The translations under genes were made by a program, and so were the position numbers. A stretch of DNA of 64,000 bases from JADKCL01 sp031424495 (GTDB lineage Bacteria; Bacteroidota; Bacteroidia; J057; JADKCL01): the NCBI GenBank assembly GCA_031424495.1, contig JANPHP010000270.1, positions 1 through 64,000 of the forward strand, given 5' to 3'. Every line of letters starts with the position of its first letter. Within the stretch, counting starts at the first letter, position 1. Below the pieces are notes generated by a model. The model did no database searches and was not told the origin of the DNA. It saw nothing but the letters and a program-made list of their open reading frames with translations. Positions 41,729 to 50,370 of this stretch are shown piece by piece.

Positions 41729-42234
41729 GGAAGGGGCTCTCCTATTGCCTGGTGCTAATGTTTTGTGGTTTACTGCTCTTGGCAGGCTGTGGGCCTAGCC
41801 CCGAGGAGCTTGCAGCCGCCGAGGCGGCGCGGGCGGATTCGCTGGAGGCCGCAGAAATGCGTGAATTTTATGCGAAAAAGGAAGCTTGGTACCAATCTCC
41901 TGCTGGCATAGCCGAGGACTCGATCAGGCAGCGGGAAAACGACAGCATCCTTTCAAGGGCACAATATGAATATGGCAAAGGAAAAAAGCTCTACACACTC
42001 GGGGGAACAGTTACTGCGACGCATGAATTTCTCTTTCTACTTGCTCATACTGTAGAAATGTACGGCGTTACCATAGAGTTCCACTGCGTCACTCCATGGA
42101 AAGACATGCTCTACACTGGCGAGATGAACAAGCTGGTACAGAAGGAATTTGGCGAGGATTTTTTTGAGCAGGCGAGAAAGACATCCCACCAAGCTTACGT
42201 AGCCCGATTCGGCGAACCTTGCGAAGATGAGTAA
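41725..42234 (+). CDS. Hypothetical lipoprotein
   Basis: 169 aa from the ATG at 41725 (overlap ATGA with the previous stop). Lipoprotein signal MRKGLSYCLVLMFCGLLLLA followed by Cys21 (GCGPS). The mature part begins with an acidic helix (SPEELAAAEAARADSLEAAE) and ends in a short alpha/beta segment. No family recognised; probably periplasmic-facing. Confidence 0.72.
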   Translation: MRKGLSYCLVLMFCGLLLLAGCGPSPEELAAAEAARADSLEAAEMREFYAKKEAWYQSPAGIAEDSIRQRENDSILSRAQYEYGKGKKLYTLGGTVTATHEFLFLLAHTVEMYGVTIEFHCVTPWKDMLYTGEMNKLVQKEFGEDFFEQARKTSHQAYVARFGEPCEDE

Positions 42235-42250
42235 TCCATAATCCAACAAA

Positions 42251-42901
42251 GTGCCCTCCCAAAGCAAATACCGGAAAACATGGCTGCTGATTTTCTGCGC
42301 GGCTGTCTTTTGCGTTTGCTGTATTGCCCTGTTTGCGCCTGTTGCCAAAAAAGCATCCACCAAGCCCCTGCAAGGGAAGCACTTTCAAAGGAAAAATAAG
42401 TTTCTCTGGAGGAGCGAGATTTACAAGCATGATGGTCTTGAGATTGTGTACGAATGGAATGAATTTGGACGCATGCTGCACATCAAGGGGAGCAAGGTCA
42501 GTGGCGCCATCAATATGGAAGGCAAATGCGAATGGTGCAACGCCAACTTCGATGTCAAATGGGTCAACGACGACTACATCTGCCTGCTGACGGGGACCGA
42601 TGGTGACATGGGAGATTTCCTATTCATTCCCATGCAGCCCCAAAACGAGCTGCAATATTTCCCCAAACACCTCAAACATGCCGACAGCCTCACCAACAAT
42701 ATTTTGCTCATCGACAAGGGCGACGATGAAATCTGGCTACGGGTGCAAAATCTAATGACGCACAAAAAAGACTCACTCTTGCTCGATCCCAGCCGTGGCG
42801 TCTATCCCTTCTTTTGGTTCGATGCAATGACACCCTCCAAGCTGCGCGTTCATACGATCGCGAGGAAGTATGAATTGGATATTAGGCAGCTTTCCCGATG
42901 A
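42251..42901 (+). CDS. Hypothetical membrane-anchored or exported protein
   Basis: 216 aa starting at GTG 42251. One N-terminal hydrophobic segment (TWLLIFCAAVFCVCCIALFA), with four cysteines in or near it, and a soluble beta-rich domain containing a C-x-x-C (GKCEWCNANF). No known domain recognised. It follows the lipoprotein gene by 16 bases and closes the run of closely spaced genes. Confidence 0.7.
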   Translation: MPSQSKYRKTWLLIFCAAVFCVCCIALFAPVAKKASTKPLQGKHFQRKNKFLWRSEIYKHDGLEIVYEWNEFGRMLHIKGSKVSGAINMEGKCEWCNANFDVKWVNDDYICLLTGTDGDMGDFLFIPMQPQNELQYFPKHLKHADSLTNNILLIDKGDDEIWLRVQNLMTHKKDSLLLDPSRGVYPFFWFDAMTPSKLRVHTIARKYELDIRQLSR

Positions 42902-43104
42902 CTCAATGATGTGAGTACGCTTCATAATGCGCAGTCGTCAATCATATCTTGCGTGCTTTTTTTGCTAGTGTACACGATCTCGGCAACTATCTCTTTGCAT
43001 TTGGAAGGCGGCGCTGATGGGGATATTTTGTGGCAAAGACAATGCTGGCAATACATGAAATCCAATAACTTTGACCTTGAAAGACTCCTCAAAAAAAAGA
43101 AAAC

Positions 43105-43788
43105 ATGGGCTACGACGTCACCTTCCATCCATTCAGCCGCCGGGAATTTGAATACTACATCGAGCAGGTAGTGGACAATCCCGAGGATTATAAATTTCAA
43201 CTGATCGGCCTGCATGACGATCCTGAGGAACATGCATTTTTGACAGATGCGATCTACTCACGGTTTGGCCGATTCAAGGCGCAGATTTTGGCGGGTACGA
43301 TGGATTTTGAGAAGGGCATCGGCAGCTGCATGGCTTCGATCTTTGGTTACCTGCATCCTTACTGGTACTCGCGCGGCGGCATGTTGTCGCGGCTCTACGA
43401 GGCACCGTTCAATGACTACCGTGGCGATATTTCCAACCTTGTGACTGGCCCGAGCAAGCCTGTTTTTGACAAGGCTTTTGGAGTGATCATGGAGAATTAT
43501 TCATCGGGGGTCTATGTGCCCAACGAGAAAATCGCGCGTTTGCAAGAGCTACTCAAGGATCCCGCCAATGCAGCCATGGTCGAGGAGGTCATCGGTGGCT
43601 CCAACATCGCCTCGCTGCTGCAATGCTTGCAATATTGCCTGGACCACGGCCTGGACCTGCTCGAAGCGACCGACGTCTACGTGCCCATCTCGGGCGATTG
43701 CAGCACGCTCCCCGCCAATATGCGTGCCGAATACCTGAAAAATATCACCGATCACAGCAACTCTGGCCGCCACATGTCGCTGACATGA
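43105..43788 (+). CDS. Cytosolic hypothetical protein
   Basis: 227 aa. No signal or membrane segments. It starts MGYDVTFHPFSRREFEYYIE and has a helical C-terminal half (EKIARLQELLKDPANAAMVE) with ISGDCSTLPANMRAEYLKNI at the end. I do not recognise the family. A 203-base gap with no credible gene separates it from the previous gene; the next gene (DsbA-like) starts 39 bases later. Confidence 0.75.
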   Translation: MGYDVTFHPFSRREFEYYIEQVVDNPEDYKFQLIGLHDDPEEHAFLTDAIYSRFGRFKAQILAGTMDFEKGIGSCMASIFGYLHPYWYSRGGMLSRLYEAPFNDYRGDISNLVTGPSKPVFDKAFGVIMENYSSGVYVPNEKIARLQELLKDPANAAMVEEVIGGSNIASLLQCLQYCLDHGLDLLEATDVYVPISGDCSTLPANMRAEYLKNITDHSNSGRHMSLT

Positions 43789-43815
43789 CGACACCCACGA
43801 TTGCTTACAATTGAT

Positions 43816-43823
43816 TAAATTTG
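43816..43823 (+). promoter_or_regulatory. -7 promoter element of the DsbA-family gene
   Basis: TAAATTTG exactly fits TAnnTTTG and ends only 4 bases before the ATG at 43828. If used, transcription would begin at or just after the start codon, i.e. a leaderless or nearly leaderless message. Confidence 0.5.
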
Positions 43824-43827
43824 CAGC

Positions 43828-44535
43828 ATGAAAGTAGAGATTTGGTCGGATATCATGTGCCCCTTTTGCTATATCGGCAAGCGCAAGTTTGAGGCTGCGA
43901 TGACTCAATTTGCCGGGCGTGAAGACATCGAAGTGAACTGGATGAGTTTTCAGTTGGATCCTGAGTTGCAAGCACCCGCTGGCACGAGCACGATCCAATA
44001 CCTCGCCGACCGCAAGGGGCAGAGTCTCGCGTGGTCGCAACAGGCCCATGCGCAGGTGACCGAGATGGCGCGCACGGTGGGCCTCGACTACCGCTTTGAC
44101 AAAGCTGTGGTCGCAAACTCTTTTGATGCGCACCGCCTCATCCACCTGGCCAAAACCAAAAATCTGGGCAGCGAGGCAGAGGAATGCATTTTCAAGGCCT
44201 ATTTCACCGACGGTGAAGATATCGCTGACCATGCAACCCTAGCTCAGCTCGGGCAAAAAATCGGCTTGGACCCCAAGGAGGTCATGCGGATGCTAGCCAG
44301 CAATGCCTTTGCGGATGAGGTGCATGCCGAATGTGAAATGGCTGCCCGCCTGGGGGCGCGCGGCGTTCCGTTCTTTGTGGTGGACAGCAAATATGGCGTG
44401 TCGGGCGCACAGGAGCCGCAAACCTTTCTCAATGTGCTCGAAAAGGCGCATTCTGAGTGGAAAAGCACGCAGTCACCGCTCGTCGAGGTCGTCGAGGAAG
44501 GCGCATCTTGCAGCCTGGATGGGGAGAACTGCTAG
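43828..44535 (+). CDS. DsbA-family oxidoreductase, FrnE type
   Basis: 235 aa. A thioredoxin-fold protein without signal peptide. The active site is IMCPFCYIGKRKFE (C-P-F-C, residues 11-14), with a helical insertion and the cis-Pro loop ARGVPFFVVDSKYG (about 186). It ends in an extra cysteine pair (GASCSLDGENC), as in FrnE-like cytosolic disulfide isomerases. Probably helps protect or repair cytosolic disulfides. Transcribed alone, convergent with the phosphatase gene across a palindromic element. Confidence 0.93.
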   Translation: MKVEIWSDIMCPFCYIGKRKFEAAMTQFAGREDIEVNWMSFQLDPELQAPAGTSTIQYLADRKGQSLAWSQQAHAQVTEMARTVGLDYRFDKAVVANSFDAHRLIHLAKTKNLGSEAEECIFKAYFTDGEDIADHATLAQLGQKIGLDPKEVMRMLASNAFADEVHAECEMAARLGARGVPFFVVDSKYGVSGAQEPQTFLNVLEKAHSEWKSTQSPLVEVVEEGASCSLDGENC

Positions 44536-44864
44536 TGCTCCCTTTTTTAGATTACTGGGCTATTGAAATGGATACGTGTTTCGCGATGTGCGACTCCGCT
44601 GGAGTCGATATAAACCGTGTGGTGCATGTTTCTATAAATGTAAGACCCCGCTGGGGTCCTGTTACCACTGACATTGGGTTGTGATAGGACCCCATCGGGG
44701 TCAAACCTTTTTAGAAACCCAAAACGTACAGTAATTCGACTCCAGCGGAGTCGCACAACACACCAATCAATTTGGTCATGATTTCAGCGAATGATATGCT
44801 AGGCAAAATGAAACGTGGATCCTCTACTGAATTCCAGGTCCCGCAATCGATCTGCAACTTGGGT
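44536..44864. other. Convergent intergenic region carrying a miniature palindromic element
   Basis: 329 bases with no gene between the DsbA-like and PhoD-like genes. Most of it is the 171-base element described at 44587-44757; the remainder shows nothing recognisable. Confidence 0.6.
44587..44757. repeat. MITE-like element with perfect 22-bp terminal inverted repeats
   Basis: Left end 44587-44608 and right end 44736-44757 are perfect reverse complements (22 bp; each contains the self-complementary GACTCCGCTGGAGTC or its reverse). Inside lies a second nested pair of palindromes: 44644-44660 (GACCCCGCTGGGGTCCT) and 44686-44702, 16 of 17 matching in inverted orientation. No open reading frame and no clear target-site duplication. 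The structure suggests a non-autonomous mobile repeat or a long stem-loop at convergent gene ends. Confidence 0.82.
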
Positions 44865-45947
44865 TCACTCCGTGAAACTCAATTGTGACCGCCGCAACAC
44901 TTGGGTCACGGCTGCTTTGCCGTCGACAGTTTTGAGCTCCATTTTCAGTTCGGGATCGGCTTTCCAGTCGATCGTGAAAAGGCCATAATTGTTGGCGGGC
45001 TCGACCTTGCCGACGCGGTATTTGTTGGGTTCGGTTTTGGGCCAGGTCTCGGTGATGCCGCTGCTCGTCATGTCATAGAGCGGATACATGCCCGGCAATT
45101 GCAGCATCGACAATTCGCCCCAATGTACGTCGCCACTGATCATCACCACGCCCTCTGCCCTTGTTTTGCGGATCAGCTCGACCATGCGCGCTTGCTCGCG
45201 GGGCACATTGGTCCAGCTTTCCCAGCCATTGTATTCGTGACAAAATTGATTGCTGGTCGCGATGATGCGAAACACGGCGGGCTGTTTGAATTCATTTTCG
45301 AGCCAAGCCCACTGCGCTGCGCCGAGAAACGTGCTGTCGGCATTTTCATTGGGGCGGTAGTCGTTTTTCCAGCGCTTTTTGTCGTTGTTGAGGAGCAGAT
45401 TGTCGCGAAATGTGCGGGTGTCGAGCAAGATCACTTGCACACGCTTGTCGGCGGGACCATAATATTCGCTGTGGTAAATACCGGTGTGCTGCCGGCGTGT
45501 GCTCGTGGCCGGTTCATTCCAAAAATCAAGGAAAATCTCTTTGCTCTCGGCCTTGAAGGGATAGTGGCGACCCACATCGTTGGTACCGAAGTCGTGGTCG
45601 TCCCAAGTCGCGTTGAGGAAGGTGGTCTTGCGCAGGTGCTGAAACTCGGGTTTTGCGCCGAGTTCGCGGTAGCCTTTGCGCAGCTCGTCCATGTCTTCCG
45701 TGTCGCCATAGATATTGTCGCCGAGGAAGACGAAAAGGTCGGGCTTTTCAGTGACAACGCGCTCCAGGATGGGCATGGGTTCGTCTTGCTCTGCACAAGA
45801 GCCGAAGGCGATGCGGGTGAGCAGCTCGGGGCGGGGGACAGCGCCAATGGCTGACTGAGGATAGTGGGCATCTGCCTGCGCCGACGGGCGCGGATGGCAG
45901 GCAACAATGCAAGCGAGCCCGAGCAGGGCGAGAAGGTGATGGCGCAT
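44865..45947 (-). CDS. PhoD-like alkaline phosphatase/phosphodiesterase, lipoprotein
   Basis: 360 aa. Signal peptide with a lipobox-like LLGLACIVAC (Cys17). The PhoD metallophosphatase fold is shown by TRIAFGSCAEQ, LFVFLGDNIYGD, WDDHDFGTNDVG, ATSNQF, MISGDVHWGELS and a C-terminal MTSSGIT. The residues bind calcium/iron in known PhoD enzymes. It hydrolyses phosphate mono- or diesters outside the cytoplasm. It follows the T9SS gene (stop 45990) by 42 bases on the same strand and may be co-transcribed with it. Confidence 0.93.
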   Translation of the reverse strand: MRHHLLALLGLACIVACHPRPSAQADAHYPQSAIGAVPRPELLTRIAFGSCAEQDEPMPILERVVTEKPDLFVFLGDNIYGDTEDMDELRKGYRELGAKPEFQHLRKTTFLNATWDDHDFGTNDVGRHYPFKAESKEIFLDFWNEPATSTRRQHTGIYHSEYYGPADKRVQVILLDTRTFRDNLLLNNDKKRWKNDYRPNENADSTFLGAAQWAWLENEFKQPAVFRIIATSNQFCHEYNGWESWTNVPREQARMVELIRKTRAEGVVMISGDVHWGELSMLQLPGMYPLYDMTSSGITETWPKTEPNKYRVGKVEPANNYGLFTIDWKADPELKMELKTVDGKAAVTQVLRRSQLSFTE

Positions 45948-45989
45948 GCACGAAGGTAGGGAGAAATGGAGGAATTGCGGGTGAAAGAC

Positions 45990-47498
45990 TCACTCCACCA
46001 CCAAGCGCTGCACCTCCATCCGCACACCATCTGCCGAATAAATCTCTACCAAATACAAACCCGCCACGAGGCTGCTCAGCTCCAAAAATTGCTCATTTAT
46101 CTGATCTGACAAGTCTGCACGACACACGACCTGCCCGGCAAGGTTGTGCACCACGAGCTGCCCGCCACCCAATTCGCTGGGATAGCTGCACCTCACCCTG
46201 TTATGCGCAGGGTTGGGCGACAAGGTGACCGTGCGCAACATTGCTGGGGTGCGGACCACGAGCGTGCTGATGTCGAGACAAGTGCCCCAGGTTTCAGAGC
46301 CTTTGCAATAACAATAAAGTGAATCGCTTTCCGTGTCTGGATAGGACCAAACCATCTTCTTCACGCTGCCGAGCCCCTGTACAAAGCTCTCTTGGTACAG
46401 CAACTCAAATGGTGTGATCGCATTGAAACAGGAATCATAATCTTGCAGGTTCTCTATCTCGATGCGGATGCGGCCATGATTGCCATACATGAAGCGCATA
46501 CCGATTTGTGCTGGGCGGGGAACCTGAAAACCGCCAATACGCACATTTTCAGGATTGTGCTGTTGCGGGAGCAGTCGCAGCAAGTCCAAATATGCTGAGT
46601 CCACGACCGCAGTGTCGAGCACGGGCGGATAATACTGCCCCACCACACCTACCCAGTTCTGATACCAAAATGCGGCCGACTCCAGGGTATAGGAATAGGA
46701 AAATGGTGACAAGGAAATGATAGCCTGAACCACCGTCTCGGAATAACTCCAACTGCTGCTGTTCGTGGAGCTGTAGTGGCTCTCGAACCCAAACTTGTCA
46801 CCAGGCTGCACATCCAAGATTTCTCGGATCGTGGGCAGGCGCCCTGCTCCCAAACCCTGCTCCGGTATCGCCCACAACTGAAAGGTGCAGGTGTCCTCAT
46901 AATTGGTGTAAAACTGCGGGAATGGCAGGAAATTGAAGGTCGCTACAAAACCATGTTCGCGGCTCAAGGAAATCTGCTTGCCGTTGGAGAGCGAAAAATA
47001 TTTGACGGAGTCAGCGACACCCAAAACTTGCTGCGCGACTATACTGTCCACGGTGGCGGTGATGCCGCTCTGCCAAGTCCAGCTAGCGCCGACATTCGTC
47101 TGGCTCAGTAGCCGAAATGTGTCGGCCTTGCTGCTCACAAACAGGCAGGTGCCGTCGGGCTGTAGCAGCATTTTCTTGCCGAGGTAGTGGTCTCGGTCGA
47201 GCAAGATGATTCCGTTGCCATTGACATTGGCTTGGCCATTGCAAGAATCGAGCGAATCAGAGGCCATACCATGCCGGTCGATCCGGTAGAGGTAATAGGC
47301 GCTGTCGGCTCCCTCCAAACGCACCGAGTCCACATGGCTCGCAAACAACCACCTATCGGCCGAGTTCGTCTGCCGATAGGTGTACAAATAGGTATTGCCG
47401 GGCGGAAATGGATGCCAAGACTGGCCAAAAAGGCCCGTGAAAAGACCAGAAAGCAAAAACAGCAAGTGCAAGCAAAGGTATTTGTATTTGAATGACAT
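45990..47498 (-). CDS. T9SS-secreted hypothetical protein
   Basis: 502 aa. Signal peptide (LCLHLLFLLSGLFTGLFG, then Q). The long unassigned body is rich in W, Y and S (SWHPFPPGNTYLYTYRQTNS), with cysteines in the C-terminal third. A type A sorting domain follows (about 425-502; VTLSPNPAHNRVRCSYP, LVAGLYLVEIYSADG, VQRLVVE). Surface or secreted; function unknown. It lies between the esterase gene (105-base gap) and the PhoD gene on the minus strand. Confidence 0.88.
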   Translation of the reverse strand: MSFKYKYLCLHLLFLLSGLFTGLFGQSWHPFPPGNTYLYTYRQTNSADRWLFASHVDSVRLEGADSAYYLYRIDRHGMASDSLDSCNGQANVNGNGIILLDRDHYLGKKMLLQPDGTCLFVSSKADTFRLLSQTNVGASWTWQSGITATVDSIVAQQVLGVADSVKYFSLSNGKQISLSREHGFVATFNFLPFPQFYTNYEDTCTFQLWAIPEQGLGAGRLPTIREILDVQPGDKFGFESHYSSTNSSSWSYSETVVQAIISLSPFSYSYTLESAAFWYQNWVGVVGQYYPPVLDTAVVDSAYLDLLRLLPQQHNPENVRIGGFQVPRPAQIGMRFMYGNHGRIRIEIENLQDYDSCFNAITPFELLYQESFVQGLGSVKKMVWSYPDTESDSLYCYCKGSETWGTCLDISTLVVRTPAMLRTVTLSPNPAHNRVRCSYPSELGGGQLVVHNLAGQVVCRADLSDQINEQFLELSSLVAGLYLVEIYSADGVRMEVQRLVVE

Positions 47499-47603
47499 AT
47501 AGACAAGTTCATTAAAATCCGCCCAACATCCAAGTCGCGAGATAACATTCAGCTATGTTTGAGCATACGTCCTTCTTCATCCTCAAACGATGCCAATTTC
47601 AGA

Positions 47604-49010
47604 CTAACGAACCACGAATTTCTGAAATACCGTCCCCGCCCCAGACGCAATCTTTGCAGTGTACATTCCTGAAACCCATTCGCCACAATCGACCAGCTCA
47701 CCAGCCACAATATCCCGATCCAGAACGATGACACCAGCCATGGAAACGACCTGCAAATGCAGACATCCGCCCAGATCACTTGTCTGGACCACTCGAAATT
47801 GCCCATCGACGAGCGAAGGCACGATGCGCGCATCTTGTGATAAGGCGGTCAAACGCTCGGTTGCAAGGTCTTGAAACAGCCATTTCACCGCCTCGGGAAA
47901 CTCCCGCGCCCAAAACCATTCACTGTGTTGGCCGTCGGCTTTGGAGACCGTGCGCAACTCGGCAGGTGAGAATCCATTTGCAAGCAGGGTATCGACCATC
48001 GCATACATATTGGGCAGCATTGATCCGCTTTCCTGCCCACCCGCACAATGGTAGATGCGCATGGGTGCTTGATGCCCACGCAGCCGCGCATGCACGTAAC
48101 AGGAGTCGTCAAACCAATATGAAGGTGAAAAAATGCCGATTTTGGAGAATATATTTTGGTATTGAAGGCCACCGTATTGGCTGATCAGACCGCCGAGACT
48201 GCTGCCCATGAGTCCCGTGTTTTCACGGCTGCTGCGTGTGCGAAAATAGCTGTCGATAAAAGGCTTCAAGTCATTGACGAGCCACGCAATGTAGTCATCG
48301 CCTTGCCCGCCGCCATATTGTGTATTCACCCACGGAGAATACTCGTCGATGCGATCGCCACCGCCATTGTCGATGCCCACGACGATCAGTTTTTTGTAGC
48401 CACTGTCTTCGCGGGCCACCATGGCCTCATCGACCGACCATTCCGTACCAAAGGCCGTTGTGACCTCATCAAAAAGATTTTGGCCATCGTGCATGTACAA
48501 CACACCAAAACTGTCGGTGCTCGCATAATAATCTTGTGGCAAATACACCCAAACCTGCCGCGTGCGGCCCAATTGCGGCATATTGAAGAAGATCGTCAAA
48601 ATATGCGTGTTGCCGACGGCGGTATGCAAGCCAGTTTGATCTTCCCAATTCCACACCGTGTCGGTGAGCGTGAGCCCATCGGCATAAGTGAATGAGCGGT
48701 TGGGCTGAAACGCACCATTGAGTTGCGTTTCGACCCGAGCCCAGTCGCCGCGCACATATTTGTATTCAATCACCTGCCCAGGCGTACCCGTAAATTGGAT
48801 GGAGTAGGTGCCGTCCGGATTTTGGGTCATTGTACTCACAGCGCCGCTCTCGTTCCAAGTATTGAACGTGCCCGCCGCGTGAATCGGATCGATCAAGGGC
48901 GTGTAATAGGGGGGAGTGACCGTGAGATGGAGCGTAACCTGAGCCCGTGCAGCGTGTGAAACCAAGACCGCCAGGGCAATGCCGAGAAAATGAAGCAATC
49001 GACTTTTCAT
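47604..49010 (-). CDS. T9SS-secreted esterase (alpha/beta hydrolase, esterase D-like) with starch-binding-like N-terminus
   Basis: 468 aa. Signal peptide ending RAQ. An N-terminal beta sandwich (about 25-120; AGTFNTWNESGAVSTMTQNP, YKYVRGDWARVET) resembles CBM20/CBM48 domains. It is followed by a putative-esterase alpha/beta hydrolase (about 130-385) with YMHDGQNLFDE, VVGIDNGGGDRIDEYSPW, the nucleophile elbow GSSLGG and a histidine in DGQHSEW. A type A sorting domain ends KFVVR. Probably deacylates polysaccharides or feruloyl/siderophore-type esters outside the cell; specificity unknown. Confidence 0.92.
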   Translation of the reverse strand: MKSRLLHFLGIALAVLVSHAARAQVTLHLTVTPPYYTPLIDPIHAAGTFNTWNESGAVSTMTQNPDGTYSIQFTGTPGQVIEYKYVRGDWARVETQLNGAFQPNRSFTYADGLTLTDTVWNWEDQTGLHTAVGNTHILTIFFNMPQLGRTRQVWVYLPQDYYASTDSFGVLYMHDGQNLFDEVTTAFGTEWSVDEAMVAREDSGYKKLIVVGIDNGGGDRIDEYSPWVNTQYGGGQGDDYIAWLVNDLKPFIDSYFRTRSSRENTGLMGSSLGGLISQYGGLQYQNIFSKIGIFSPSYWFDDSCYVHARLRGHQAPMRIYHCAGGQESGSMLPNMYAMVDTLLANGFSPAELRTVSKADGQHSEWFWAREFPEAVKWLFQDLATERLTALSQDARIVPSLVDGQFRVVQTSDLGGCLHLQVVSMAGVIVLDRDIVAGELVDCGEWVSGMYTAKIASGAGTVFQKFVVR

Positions 49011-49144
49011 GCACGAAATTTAAGCGTGGAAGCATTGGGAACCAAGGAATTGTTGGATATCGCGAAGTGGAATATGCCAATCTTGCCCCTGCAACTTTGC
49101 AAAAGTCTACGCCCTCGGTATCTTGGCAATCAAATTCCAAAAAG

Positions 49145-49501
49145 ATGGCCTTCTCCTGGTTCAAGAAAAAACAAGACGCCCCGCAAGGGCCCGATTTCAG
49201 TGCGATCGACTCCGCCGAAAAGGCACAAGCCGCCTATCGCCGTGGCGAATTGGCGATGCTGTACCTATTTCCCCTCGATTTGGGTGGCCAAGAAAATGAG
49301 ATGAACCGCCTCTATGTGCCGCAGGCTGTGACGATGCTCAAGGATCGCTTCGACAACCTCGTCGGCGACCTGCTCGATCAGGGCTTGGTGACGGGCTATT
49401 CAGCCCACCCCGAACACAAGGGCACGAGCTTTATCCCCAGCGCCATCGTGATGGAAGCCAAAGGCAAGGGAGGCATCACAGAGCGGATTGAGATTTGGTG
49501 A
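49145..49501 (+). CDS. Cytosolic hypothetical protein
   Basis: 118 aa from the ATG at 49145 (MAFSWFKKKQDAPQGPDFSA). The in-frame extension upstream to 48947 runs into the divergent gene and is not credible. A compact alpha/beta sequence (RGELAMLYLFPLDLGGQENE, FIPSAIVMEAKGKGGITERI). No family recognised. Divergent from the esterase gene with 134 bases between. Confidence 0.72.
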   Translation: MAFSWFKKKQDAPQGPDFSAIDSAEKAQAAYRRGELAMLYLFPLDLGGQENEMNRLYVPQAVTMLKDRFDNLVGDLLDQGLVTGYSAHPEHKGTSFIPSAIVMEAKGKGGITERIEIW

Positions 49502-49750
49502 GGGAAAGGCCTTTACACTGATTTTCAGCCTACTGAACGATCGAAAAATGCAGTGATCACAGCGAGGCTGCCAAGCCCGCGATTTGCGTTTCTGTCGAAT
49601 AATCCGCACTTTTGACAAAGCGGGAGCTACAAAAGCTGCTCGGAGTATGTGCGATGATCAGCGACCATCCAAGCACCTTGAAAACGCAATACTATCTAAA
49701 AACCAGCGCTCTGATACGATGCTCCTCGCCCAAAACCCCTAATATCCACC

Positions 49751-50248
49751 ATGCCACCCTACCATTTCCAAACCCCTGAATTCGGGATATCCGACACAGG
49801 CATCCACCTGCTACGCGGTGGTTACAACCATGAGACGATCCAATTTGCCGATGTGGCAACTGCCGAAATCAAACGCGGCAAAGAATTCAAGAATTGGCTG
49901 ATTCTATTGGTGTTCTCCAACGGGGTGATCGGCTTTGCGATTGTTTTTGCTTGGAGACTTTATCATTTTTTTCAATTGGAGTATGTATCGAGAATTTATG
50001 CGAGGGAATTCTTGGTGCCCGTAATCCCGCTATTGGTCGGCGGATATTGTCTCTACCTTTCCTTGCGCAACGGCGTCGTCTTGCGCATCGTGACCAACGA
50101 TGGCAAAAACAAAATCTTCATGTTGCGGGATTTGGTGAAGGCCAATCAAATGCCGGCAGTCATTGCATTGCTGCGCAAACAACTGGATCGCAAATTTCAA
50201 GATCAGCTCGCGTCCGCAGGAAACAAAACGACGAAATCGGTCGCTTGA
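49751..50248 (+). CDS. Membrane-associated hypothetical protein
   Basis: 165 aa. A beta-type N-terminus (YHFQTPEFGISDTGIHLLRG) and C-terminus (VLRIVTNDGKNKIFMLRDLV) flank two membrane helices (about 50-70 and 88-106, FLVPVIPLLVGGYCLYLSL). This resembles PH-like/bPH domains split by a membrane hairpin; no firm assignment. The 249 bases before it show no gene or clear signal. Confidence 0.7.
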   Translation: MPPYHFQTPEFGISDTGIHLLRGGYNHETIQFADVATAEIKRGKEFKNWLILLVFSNGVIGFAIVFAWRLYHFFQLEYVSRIYAREFLVPVIPLLVGGYCLYLSLRNGVVLRIVTNDGKNKIFMLRDLVKANQMPAVIALLRKQLDRKFQDQLASAGNKTTKSVA

Positions 50249-50370
50249 AGGACCACTGAAAAATAAATTGTCCCGCCCTGCAACCAAGCCTCTCCCAGCA
50301 GCGTCTCATGCCCAAACGCCGCCGCATTGGCGACGGCTTCCATTTTCGATCCACGCAATTCGCAAGAAAA

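Noticed and set aside
42911..43171. 86-codon plus-strand frame between two hypotheticals
   Set aside because: It overlaps the following gene by 67 bases, and its composition (S, T and K runs) does not resemble the neighbours.
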